Of a DNA stretch of 56,310 nucleotides, positions 25,364 to 32,945 are shown piece after piece (position 1 is the first letter of the stretch; the number at the start of each line of letters is the position of its first letter). The position numbers and the translations under genes were made by a program. Origin of the DNA: an uncultured bacterium (GTDB lineage: Bacteria > Bacillota > Clostridia > Oscillospirales > Oscillospiraceae); contig CAMWRX010000010.1 of the NCBI GenBank assembly GCA_947176765.1, positions 1 through 56,310 on the forward strand, given 5' to 3'. Under the pieces are notes generated by a model. It worked only from the letters and a program-made list of their open reading frames with translations, searched no databases and had not been told where the DNA came from.

Positions 25364-25915
25364 ATGAAAAAACAAATCGGCAATATGCTGGCCCTCTATC
25401 CCACTCCCCTTGTCGTTGTGGGCACCATGGTGCAGGGCAAGCCCAACTGGGTGCTGGTGGGCCACATCGGCATCATCGGCCATGACCGGGTGATGGTCAG
25501 TCTTGCCAAGCCCCACTATACCAACCAGGGGATCAAAGCCACCCGCGCCCTGTCCATCAACATCGTTGACGAGGCCATGCTGCCCAAGGCAGACTACACC
25601 GGTTGCGTCAGCGGGAGCAAGGTGGATAAGTCCAAGCTGTTCCAGTACCAGATTGGGGAGAGCGGTGTGCCGATCATCAACGAGGCGCCTGTGTCCATGG
25701 CCTGTACCGTGGAGGACATCTATGAGACGGAGGGCTTCGAGAGCTTCATCTGTAAAATTGCGGCCACCTATGCGGAGGAATCCGTGCTGACGGCGGAAGG
25801 GAAGATCGACTACCGCACCCTCAAACCGGTGCTGTTTGAGTTCCCCACCTACGAATATCTGAAAACCGGCGATGTGATTGGGAAATGCAGGAGCATCGGG
25901 AAACAGGAAGGATGA
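25364..25915 (+). CDS. Flavin reductase / FMN-binding split-barrel protein
   Basis: 183 residues. The FlaRed-type split barrel shows LYPTPLVVVGTMVQGKPN, then MVSLAKPHYTNQGIKATRAL (phosphate contact), SINIVDEAMLPKADYTGCVS, and a conserved Glu-rich C-terminal half. These proteins reduce or bind FMN in the cytosol using NAD(P)H. In this operon it could reduce flavin for export or for the membrane step; that is inference. The ATG at 25364 follows GGAGG; its stop overlaps a possible ATG of the next gene. Confidence 0.85.
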   Translation: MKKQIGNMLALYPTPLVVVGTMVQGKPNWVLVGHIGIIGHDRVMVSLAKPHYTNQGIKATRALSINIVDEAMLPKADYTGCVSGSKVDKSKLFQYQIGESGVPIINEAPVSMACTVEDIYETEGFESFICKIAATYAEESVLTAEGKIDYRTLKPVLFEFPTYEYLKTGDVIGKCRSIGKQEG

Positions 25916-25920
25916 CCACA

Positions 25921-26961
25921 ATGAAAAAATGGATTGCATGGAGTCTCGCCACTGCGCTTTGCTTCAGCCTGGCGGCGTGTGGTTCCAGTGAAGCCCCTGG
26001 CAGCAGTTCCGGTTTGCCAACGGAGAATTCGTCCGCACCCTCACCAAAATTCCCCGCCACGGCAAGCCCTGCGCCCGCAGACAGCGAAGCCGCCAGTGGG
26101 CCCGCGCCTGTGGTTTTTATGACCACGGATCTTTCCTCCGACGGCCTGATTGCAATCTATCAGGCGCTGAACGCCAAACCCAGCGGACGGATTGCCGTCA
26201 AGCTGTCTACCGGCGAGCCCGGGAGCAATTATCTCCGCACCGACCTGATCGGGCCGCTGGTCCAGTCTTTGGATGCTCCCACCATCGTGGAGTGCAACAC
26301 AGCCTACGGCGGCTCTCGCTCAAATACTGCCATGCACTACCAGGTGGCGGAGGACCACGGCTATACCGCCATCGCAGCGGTTGACATTATGGATGAGAAC
26401 GGCTCCATCACCCTGCCGGTGGAGGGCGGCTCCAACCTGACAGAGAACTATGTGGGCGCAAACTTTACCAATTATGATTATTTCATTGTCCTGTCCCACT
26501 TCAAAGGCCACGCCATGGCGGGCTTTGGCGGGGCTATCAAAAATATCTCCATCGGCATTGCGTCCGCGCAAGGAAAAAGCCATATCCACAGCGGCGGCAT
26601 TGGCGGCAGTATGTGGGGCGGCGACCAGGACGCTTTTCTCGAATCTATGGCAGAAGCGGGCAAATCTGTGGTGGACGCGCTGGACGGCAATATTCTTTAC
26701 ATCAACGTGATGAACCGTTTGAGCGTGGACTGCGACTGTGACGGAAATTCCGCTGAGCCGGATATGCACGACATTGGCATCCTGGCCTCCTATGATCCGG
26801 TGGCGCTGGACCAGGCGTGTGTTGATCTGGTCTACGCCGCGGAGGACGGCGGGTCGCTCGTCAAGCGCATGGAATCCCGTAATGGCATTCACACGTTGGA
26901 ACACGCGGAGAAAATTGGCCTGGGCAGCCGCACCTATGAACTGGTAAGCATTGACGGCTGA
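25921..26961 (+). CDS. DUF362-domain lipoprotein
   Basis: 346 residues with a lipoprotein signal ending SLAAC (Cys20) and a ~40-residue low-complexity linker. The body matches DUF362: VVFMTTDLSSDGLIAIYQAL, GEPGSNYLRTDLIGPLVQSL, the central SHFKGHAMAGFGGAIKNISI, and DCDCDGNSAEPDMHDIGILA followed by DPVALDQACVDLVY. DUF362 proteins often accompany ferredoxins and act in redox or metal contexts; no ferredoxin module is present here. The exported form places it beside the flavodoxins. ATG at 25921 (AGGAAGG nine bases upstream) was chosen over 25912. Confidence 0.85.
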   Translation: MKKWIAWSLATALCFSLAACGSSEAPGSSSGLPTENSSAPSPKFPATASPAPADSEAASGPAPVVFMTTDLSSDGLIAIYQALNAKPSGRIAVKLSTGEPGSNYLRTDLIGPLVQSLDAPTIVECNTAYGGSRSNTAMHYQVAEDHGYTAIAAVDIMDENGSITLPVEGGSNLTENYVGANFTNYDYFIVLSHFKGHAMAGFGGAIKNISIGIASAQGKSHIHSGGIGGSMWGGDQDAFLESMAEAGKSVVDALDGNILYINVMNRLSVDCDCDGNSAEPDMHDIGILASYDPVALDQACVDLVYAAEDGGSLVKRMESRNGIHTLEHAEKIGLGSRTYELVSIDG

Positions 26962-26987
26962 GAACGAAACCGCAAAGGAGGTTCCCT

Positions 26988-27890
26988 ATGCTGGATATTC
27001 TACGGCGGGAAACGATCTATCTCTGGTACTATTTCAGCGTCCAGCTGGAGCAGATTTTTGGATATTGGGTGCTGGGCATGGTGCTGGGGTCGGCCATTTC
27101 GGTCTTTGCCAAAGATAAGCTCCATGGACTGTTCCAGGCCCTGTGCGGGAAGCGGCTGGGGGCGCTGGGCGTGATCCCGGCCAGCCTTCTCGGCATTGCA
27201 TCCCCGTTGTGTATGTACGGCACCATCCCCATCGCCGCATCTTTTTCCCGCCAGGGGATGCGTCATGACTGGCTTGCCGCCTTTATGATGTCGTCCATCC
27301 TGCTCAATCCCCAGCTCATTTTATACAGTGCCGCATTAGGCCCGACCGCTCTCTGGGTGCGGATCATTTCCTGCTGTATCTGCGGCGCTGTGGCGGGATG
27401 GCTGGTGGGATGCTTCTTCCCTCAGCAGAGTTTTTTTGACTTCACCGGCTTCGACGATCCCGTCAGCCGCGACGTCGATTCCAACCTGCTGATCCGGTTT
27501 CTCAAAAACCTGGGCCGGAACATAAAAGCCACCGGCCCCATGTTCCTGCTGGGCGTGGCCCTGTCCGCCCTGTTCCAGCGGTATGTTCCGGCAGAGTGGG
27601 TGGGCAGTCTCTTTGGAGAAAACGAGGGCTTTGGCGTACTGCTGGCCGCTACCATCGGCGTTCCCCTTTACGCCTGCGGCGGAGGGACCATCCCGCTGCT
27701 CCAGGCATGGTTGATGGACGGTATGAGCATGGGCAGCGCGGCATCCTTCATGATTACGGGCCCCGCCACAAAAATCACCAATCTGGGCGCGTTAAAAATC
27801 GCGTTGGGCGCGAAGCATTTCGCCTTGTATCTGGCCTTTGTCATTGCTTTTTCTCTTGTGACAGGGCTGGTTGTGAACTGGATCGTCTGA
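26988..27890 (+). CDS. Permease of the YraQ/ArsP-like (DUF318) family
   Basis: 300 residues, about eight membrane segments in two related halves. Each half has the family hallmark of glycine-rich small-residue segments: LGIASPLCMYGTIPIAASFS in the first, and VPLYACGGGTIPLLQAWL in the second. These permeases export metal or metalloid compounds or thiol-type substrates in characterised cases. The ASPLCMYG and ACGGGTIP cysteines recall the metal-binding cysteines of ArsP. As the last gene of the flavodoxin operon, it might export a flavin-related or metal cofactor; that is unproven. AGGAGG precedes the ATG. Confidence 0.82.
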   Translation: MLDILRRETIYLWYYFSVQLEQIFGYWVLGMVLGSAISVFAKDKLHGLFQALCGKRLGALGVIPASLLGIASPLCMYGTIPIAASFSRQGMRHDWLAAFMMSSILLNPQLILYSAALGPTALWVRIISCCICGAVAGWLVGCFFPQQSFFDFTGFDDPVSRDVDSNLLIRFLKNLGRNIKATGPMFLLGVALSALFQRYVPAEWVGSLFGENEGFGVLLAATIGVPLYACGGGTIPLLQAWLMDGMSMGSAASFMITGPATKITNLGALKIALGAKHFALYLAFVIAFSLVTGLVVNWIV

Positions 27891-28068
27891 CGATACCCTA
27901 ATCGTCCTTTGTTATTGCACAGGACTCTGGGGGCAGTACAGTCCCCATGCATTTTGTAGACAACGGCATCCCGCCCCTCCAGTGGAGTTGGCGGCCATTC
28001 AATAACTGGTTCCCAAACCCTTTTGGGGAAAATCAATTCCCCGTGTCTGTATTGATTTTCTACGAGTC

Positions 28069-28105
28069 GAGGGCCCGGAACATTTCGTTCCGGGCCCTCT
28101 CTTCG
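28069..28105. terminator. Hairpin between convergent operons
   Basis: A perfect 13-bp stem (28069-28081 with 28087-28099, GAGGGCCCGGAAC) with loop ATTTC lies between the convergent permease and transporter genes. T content downstream on the + strand is modest (TCTTCGATTCTT). A second weaker repeat, AAAATCAAT/ATTGATTTT, is at 28030-28059. Nothing else is seen in 27891-28109. Confidence 0.65.
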
Positions 28106-28109
28106 ATTC

Positions 28110-29414
28110 TTAGCGGAACAGGTTGAACCAGCCCACCAAAGCCATGACCATGTAGACGGCCATAAAGGCGAAGGCGCAGACAAATTGCTTTGGAAGCAGC
28201 TTTTCCCGCATTTCATCGTCCTTGCAGCCGATGAGGGCCATGCTTCCGCCCTGGGAGAAGGGGCTCATACCGGTGGCGCCGGTACCCGCGAACAGGGCGA
28301 TGGTCATGGACACGGGGCTGATCCCGGTGGCCGCGGCAAGGGCGGGGAACATGGGGATGAACAGGGGGAAGATGACCGCCGGGCCGGTGGTGACAAAGCT
28401 CAAAAGGCCGGAGAGCAGCACGATGATGGGAAGTACCAGCAGCTTGGGGATACTGGTGCCCAGCCAGCCGCCAATGACCTCCGCCACACCCAGATCCACG
28501 GCCAGGCCAATCATGGTGGACATACCGCAGATCATGAGGATCGTAGTCCAGGGGATCTTGTTTTTCACCACATCGGCGGTTTTCGCCAGGTTCAAAGCGG
28601 CGCAGAGAATGATACCGAATACAGACAGAACCTGGATGTCAAACTTGCTGGTGAACCACTTGGTGGCGGGGTTGGGCAGGAACATATTGCAGAAGACGGG
28701 GACAATGATAAGGATCATCATCACCAGAATGATCCCAATGGTGATCTTCTGCGGCCGATCGAAGGGGGCAGGCTTCTCCACGTTGGTATTGGCAACCTTG
28801 TAGCCCTTAAGGGCAAAGTAAACGCACAGGAAGAACAGGGTACAGATGGCGATGAGGGTGATGCTGTAGCCCCAGCTGGCAGAGGAAGCCTCCGCCTCGG
28901 ACAAGGTGTTGGCGGCGATGCCCTTGAACATAACGCCGCTGCCCGTCCAGGCCTGAAGGCCGCCGCCCATGGAGCCCAGATAAACGGCCACCACAGCAAT
29001 GAGGGGGTTAAAGCCCATCTGTATCGCCAGGCCGAAAGCGATGGGGGACATGAACACAGGAGTAGCGGCAGCGCCGGCTCCCATGGTGGATACCACGAAA
29101 GTGGCTACATAGAGGGTAATGGGCAGCGCCCAGGGCTTGTTGCGGGTGGCGTAGATCATCCGGTTGGCAATGCCCTGGATGGCGCCGTTCTCCGACGCGT
29201 AGCCATAGAAGAAGGTGACAATCATCATGGTGAACAGGAGCCGGTAGGGGAAGTAGCCGATAACCTCGGAAATGGATTTGCCCATAAGCATGGTGCCGAT
29301 AAGGAAGGCCATTCCCAGGGCGGCAATGCCGATGTTGCACTTGGTCTTAGTGCCAATGACGACGGCCAAAACGATGGCGGCTAAAAAAACAAGCATACCA
29401 GTGGTAGGCGACAT
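28110..29414 (-). CDS. SLC13/MatC-like anion (dicarboxylate) transporter
   Basis: 434 residues with about 11-12 hydrophobic segments. The N-terminal part (IVLAVVIGTKTKCNIGIAAL, then SEVIGYFPYRLLFTMMIVTF) resembles the MatC dicarboxylate carrier; two repeat-like halves carry SMGGGLQAWTGSGV and GATGMSPFSQGGSMALIG, as in the ion-transporter superfamily. Likely substrates are di- or tricarboxylates or other organic anions. It is the last gene of the regulator-SDR-SDR-transporter operon, so its substrate may be the hydroxy or keto acid used by the two dehydrogenases. AAAGGA lies upstream of the ATG. Confidence 0.82.
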   Translation of the reverse strand: MSPTTGMLVFLAAIVLAVVIGTKTKCNIGIAALGMAFLIGTMLMGKSISEVIGYFPYRLLFTMMIVTFFYGYASENGAIQGIANRMIYATRNKPWALPITLYVATFVVSTMGAGAAATPVFMSPIAFGLAIQMGFNPLIAVVAVYLGSMGGGLQAWTGSGVMFKGIAANTLSEAEASSASWGYSITLIAICTLFFLCVYFALKGYKVANTNVEKPAPFDRPQKITIGIILVMMILIIVPVFCNMFLPNPATKWFTSKFDIQVLSVFGIILCAALNLAKTADVVKNKIPWTTILMICGMSTMIGLAVDLGVAEVIGGWLGTSIPKLLVLPIIVLLSGLLSFVTTGPAVIFPLFIPMFPALAAATGISPVSMTIALFAGTGATGMSPFSQGGSMALIGCKDDEMREKLLPKQFVCAFAFMAVYMVMALVGWFNLFR

Positions 29415-29466
29415 AAATATCAGCTTCCTTTCTATTTTCTCTATGGAATGAGGAACAGGGGCGCGA

Positions 29467-30258
29467 TTATTTGACCCGGGGCGGGATGTTTACGGTCATG
29501 GCAAAGCTGCCACCATCCACGTTGAGCTGGGTGCCGGTCATAAAGCTGGAATCCTCGCTGAGCAGGAAGACCGCCGCGTTAGCGATATCCTCCGCCTCCC
29601 CCAGGCGCTCCAGCATACGGATGCGGGCGGGCTGCGCCTGCTTATAGATGCCCAGGCGGTTGGCCATGATGCCGGTGGGGGTCTTCATGGGGCCGGGACA
29701 GATGCAGTTGACCCGGATGTTATCATCGGCATACTGCATAGCCACCGACTGGGTAAAGGCAATGACTCCCGCCTTGGCCGCGCCGTAGGCGGCGGAGAAA
29801 GCCGGTTTGTGCCCAGCAATGGAGGAGATATTGACGATATTGCCGCCCCCGGCCTTGATCATTTCGGGAATCACGTACTTGCAGCAGAGGAAGGCGCTTT
29901 TCAGGTTCAGATCCATGGTGAAGTCCCAATCCTTCTCCTCCAGATCCACAATGCGGATGGAGTTGCGGGCCTCCAGGCAAATGCCGGTATTGTTGCTGAG
30001 AATATCGATCTTGCCAAAGGCCGCCACACCGGCCTTCACCATGGCGGCGATGCTCTCAGCCTCCAATACGTTGCACTCCACCGCCAGGGCCTCACCACCC
30101 TGTTCACGGATCATGGCGGCGGTTTCCTCCGCAGCCTCCAGCTTCAGGTCGGCAATGATGACTTTTGCCCCCTCGGCGGCAAAGCGGATGCACATCCCCC
30201 GCCCCAGGCCAGAACCGCCGCCGGTGACGACAGCTACACGATTTTCTAATTTTCCCAT
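29467..30258 (-). CDS. Short-chain dehydrogenase/reductase 1
   Basis: 263 residues of a classical SDR with all catalytic parts: TGGGSGLG (12-19) for NAD(P), NNTG (89-92), Ser146 in NISSIAG, and Tyr158/Lys162 in AAYGAAKAG. The acidic end of the second strand (IIADLKLEAAE) favours NAD+. It oxidises or reduces an alcohol/ketone; the substrate is unknown. AAAGGAG precedes the ATG. It is closely related to the next gene upstream, with the same residue numbering for the active site. Confidence 0.92.
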   Translation of the reverse strand: MGKLENRVAVVTGGGSGLGRGMCIRFAAEGAKVIIADLKLEAAEETAAMIREQGGEALAVECNVLEAESIAAMVKAGVAAFGKIDILSNNTGICLEARNSIRIVDLEEKDWDFTMDLNLKSAFLCCKYVIPEMIKAGGGNIVNISSIAGHKPAFSAAYGAAKAGVIAFTQSVAMQYADDNIRVNCICPGPMKTPTGIMANRLGIYKQAQPARIRMLERLGEAEDIANAAVFLLSEDSSFMTGTQLNVDGGSFAMTVNIPPRVK

Positions 30259-30330
30259 AGATATTTCTCCTTTTTATTTATGATTTGTGTCTCCGCGGGC
30301 GCCCTTGGAAACAGAGAGGTGGAACCGTGA

Positions 30331-31164
30331 TCAATGGCCCTTATGCGGGCGTTTGGTGCGCTTTGGAACAGAGTCCAAGGTGCGGGGCGGAATGTTGGAC
30401 ACCAGAGCCAGCATCCCGCCGTCCACCGCCAGAGATGTGGCGGTGATATAGCTGGATTCCTCCGAAGCCAGGAAAATAGCGGCGTTGGCCACATCCTCCG
30501 GGGTGCCGAAGCGCTCGATGAGCCGGACGCGGTCATTGTTAATTCCCGCATAAATGCCCTGCTTGGCGACAGAGATGCCGCCGGGGGTTCGGATAGCGCC
30601 GGGGCAGATACAGTTTGCACGAATGTTGTCGTCAGCGTACTGTACCGCCAGTGACCGGGTGATGGCAATCACTCCCGCCTTCATAGCGGAGAAAGCGGCT
30701 GAAAAGGCGGGGGCTGTTCCCGCAATGGAGGAAATATTGATGATGGCTCCTCCGCCGGAGTCGATCATGCAGGGGATGACACACCGACAGCAGTTGTGGA
30801 TGCTTTTCAGACCCAAGTCAAAGGTTTCGTTCCACTCACTGTCTGTGAGTTCCACAATGCGGATCGATTTTCTGGCTTCCACCGCGTCGCCGGTGTTGTT
30901 GCATAAAATGGTGATCCGTCCAAAGGCTTCCATTGTGGCCTGGGTCATTTGGGCGACGGATTCGGGCCTGGTAACGTCAGTTCTGACGAATATGGCCCGC
31001 CCTCCCTCCTGCTGAATCTCATGAGCGGTGGCTTCTCCCAGAGAGCTGTCGATATCGGCCACCACCACTTCCGCCCCCTCCCGGGCGAAGGCCAAGGCAA
31101 TGCCCTTGCCAATGCCGGAGGCCGCGCCCGTAATGACAGCGGTTTGTTCTCTCAAACGGTTCAT
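30331..31164 (-). CDS. Short-chain dehydrogenase/reductase 2 with Tyr-to-Phe active-site change
   Basis: 277 residues, paralogous to SDR1. The cofactor site TGAASGIG (12-19), NNTG and Ser146 are kept, but the YxxxK motif reads FSAMK: Phe158 replaces the catalytic Tyr (codon TTC), with Lys162 kept. The rest is well conserved, so this is not a decayed gene. A Phe enzyme would lack the proton donor, making dehydrogenase activity unlikely. It may act as a binding partner or regulatory subunit of SDR1. It starts eight bases after the mini-regulator stop. Confidence 0.9.
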   Translation of the reverse strand: MNRLREQTAVITGAASGIGKGIALAFAREGAEVVVADIDSSLGEATAHEIQQEGGRAIFVRTDVTRPESVAQMTQATMEAFGRITILCNNTGDAVEARKSIRIVELTDSEWNETFDLGLKSIHNCCRCVIPCMIDSGGGAIINISSIAGTAPAFSAAFSAMKAGVIAITRSLAVQYADDNIRANCICPGAIRTPGGISVAKQGIYAGINNDRVRLIERFGTPEDVANAAIFLASEESSYITATSLAVDGGMLALVSNIPPRTLDSVPKRTKRPHKGH

Positions 31165-31172
31165 ATACTTCC

Positions 31173-31394
31173 CTACTTTGTATAAATGTCGGTAATAAGA
31201 TAGCTATTACTGATCCGATCAAAGACAAGCTCACTGCAAGTGTAAAGTTCGCTGAGAAAAAGACGGATATCCTCAATGTCCCGGTCAAAGGTGCGTGGAT
31301 TGACTTCATATTCCAGACAAAAATTTTCCTTGTTGATCTTTTCACCCCGGCTGAGCCGGTAAAACAGCATGAGTACACGGGTGACCTTGTCCAT
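31173..31394 (-). CDS. Minimal winged-helix regulator (WYL/DeoR N-terminal type)
   Basis: 73 residues. It reads like the DNA-binding head of WYL-type regulators: VTRVLMLFYRLSRGEKINKE, then YEVNPRTFDRDIEDIRLFL, but the sensor domain is absent. AAGGAGG precedes the ATG. A large inverted repeat lies 13 bases before the start codon, so it is probably an autoregulator of the operon. Small stand-alone members like this exist; truncation of a longer regulator is the alternative, though the clean end and operon position favour a real short gene. Confidence 0.75.
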   Translation of the reverse strand: MDKVTRVLMLFYRLSRGEKINKENFCLEYEVNPRTFDRDIEDIRLFLSELYTCSELVFDRISNSYLITDIYTK

Positions 31395-31406
31395 AGAGGC
31401 CTCCTT

Positions 31407-31490
31407 AACAACGACACATTTTGTCGTTGTTATAAAATTAACAAATCATTATGATGGTATTATAGCATTAGCAAACGACAAAATATGACG
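31407..31490 (-). promoter_or_regulatory. Promoter and operators of the SDR operon
   Basis: On the minus strand an extended -10 (TGCTATAAT, 31467-31459) is followed by an inverted repeat, AACAACGACA-N5-TGTCGTTGTT (31407-31431), just before the regulator. A related pair of half sites (ACGACA and TGACGACA) occurs at 31474-31493, upstream of the -10. The CGACA/TGTCG half sites are likely bound by the mini-regulator. Confidence 0.7.
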
Positions 31491-31549
31491 ACATAAGCAA
31501 AAAGGGCGGGAGAAATATTTTTTATTCTTTCCTACTCGGTGTGTATTAT

Positions 31550-31638
31550 ATATTTCCCGCCAAGGCGGAACAGAAGCCTGTCAATTTCTAGCTGGCGGGA
31601 ATATCTGGGTAGACGAATCCTCTGTATTATGATATAGT
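31550..31638 (+). promoter_or_regulatory. Promoter and inverted repeat before the M24 peptidase
   Basis: TAGACG (31610-31615), a 17-base spacer and TATAGT (31633-31638) form a plausible promoter. Upstream, ATATTTCCCGCCA (31550-31562) is mirrored by TGGCGGGAATAT (31593-31604), separated by 30 bases. The pairing is too wide for a terminator and looks like a two-site operator. Confidence 0.5.
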
Positions 31639-31682
31639 CAGCGCAGTTGAAAAAAACGCGCCGTGCGAAGGGAGAAAGCAAT

Positions 31683-32945
31683 ATGATAAAAGAATTTTTT
31701 CAGGGAAACCGGGCACGAATGTACGCCGAAATGAAGGAAAACTCACTATTAGTCCTATTCTCCGGTATGGAGGTCCGCAAAACCAACGATGAGTACTATC
31801 CCTTTTACACCAGCCGGGATTTTCTCTACCTCACCGGCCTGGACGGCAAGGAGCTGGCCCTGCTAGCCAAAAAGGACAGCCAAGGCAAGGTGACAGAAAA
31901 GGTATTTTTACTGCCCCCCGACCTGATGGCGGAGCGCTGGACGGGCCGGCGTATCAAGCCGGACGAGGCAGCGGATATATCAGGCATTGGGCAGATCGGC
32001 TTCGCTGCTGACTTCGAGGCGGAGCTGCACCGGTTGGCCTCCAGCGGCAATTATGAGCATCTATACCTGGACCTTTACCGGGCGGCCCCCGCCGATCGTG
32101 ACGCTCCCGCCCACCGCCTGCTGAAACGGGTGGCCTCTGACTACCCCTTCCTGAAGATTGAGAATGCCAACGCCATCATCCGCCGCCTGCGCCTCATCAA
32201 GCAGCCCTGTGAAATCGAGGCCATGCGTCGGGCGGAGCAGATCACCCGCGAGGGCATCACCGCCATGATGAAGGCGTCCAAACCCGGTATGTTTGAGTAC
32301 CAGTACAAAGCGGTGTTTGACTACGTCCTGGGCCAGCACGGGCCCCAGGGCCCCGCATTCCCCTCCATCATCTCGGCGGGGAAAAACAACTTCTGTATCC
32401 ACTATAACGCCTATACCGGTCAGGCCCTGGACGGCGATATGGTGCTCAACGACGTGGGGGCGTGGCACGACTATCTCATGACCGACGTGTCCCGGGGATG
32501 GCCCTGCAATGGAAAATACACAGATCGCCAGCGGCTTTTGTACCAGTGCGCCCTGGCCACCTCCAACCATATGTTTGAAACCATCAAGCCGGGTATGCCA
32601 ATGGCAGAGGTAGACGGCGAGATTCGCCGCTATAACGCTGCCATGCTGAAGGATGCCGGGGTGCTGGACGACATGAAAAACGTGGGCAGGTACATGTGGC
32701 ACGGCGGAGCGCACCACGTAGGCTTCGATGTTCACGACATGGTGGCCACGCCAGAGGTCATTGCCCCCAACATGGTGTTTTGTGTGGATGTGGGCATCTA
32801 CCATGAGGAATGGGGCATTGGCTTCCGGCTGGAGGACAACTGCCTGGTCACTGAGACGGGTTGTGAAAATCTGTCCGCCGCCACACCCCGCACGATCGAT
32901 GAGATAGAGGATACCATGCGCCAAAACTTTGTGGCATTTTCATGA
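31683..32945 (+). CDS. M24 family Xaa-Pro aminopeptidase-like protein
   Basis: 420 residues, with an aminopeptidase-P N-terminal domain (FFQGNRARMYAEMKENSLLV, FYTSRDFLYLTGLDG) and a pita-bread catalytic domain. Metal ligands are visible: the two aspartates in VLNDVGAWHDYLMTDVSRGW, the His in WHGGAHHVGFDVHD, and the glutamates in YHEEWGIGFRLEDNCLVT. It should remove N-terminal residues before proline from peptides, in the cytosol. The ATG at 31683 follows GGGAG. It overlaps the eutH-like gene by four bases, so the two form an operon. Confidence 0.9.
   Translation: MIKEFFQGNRARMYAEMKENSLLVLFSGMEVRKTNDEYYPFYTSRDFLYLTGLDGKELALLAKKDSQGKVTEKVFLLPPDLMAERWTGRRIKPDEAADISGIGQIGFAADFEAELHRLASSGNYEHLYLDLYRAAPADRDAPAHRLLKRVASDYPFLKIENANAIIRRLRLIKQPCEIEAMRRAEQITREGITAMMKASKPGMFEYQYKAVFDYVLGQHGPQGPAFPSIISAGKNNFCIHYNAYTGQALDGDMVLNDVGAWHDYLMTDVSRGWPCNGKYTDRQRLLYQCALATSNHMFETIKPGMPMAEVDGEIRRYNAAMLKDAGVLDDMKNVGRYMWHGGAHHVGFDVHDMVATPEVIAPNMVFCVDVGIYHEEWGIGFRLEDNCLVTETGCENLSAATPRTIDEIEDTMRQNFVAFS

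Noticed and set aside
18341-27890. Reading the flavodoxin operon as a known Listeria-type extracellular electron transfer locus
   Set aside because: No Ndh2-, EetA/B-, PplA- or FmnB-like gene is visible, and the carriers here are flavodoxins rather than FMNylated proteins. It is therefore treated as a different system.
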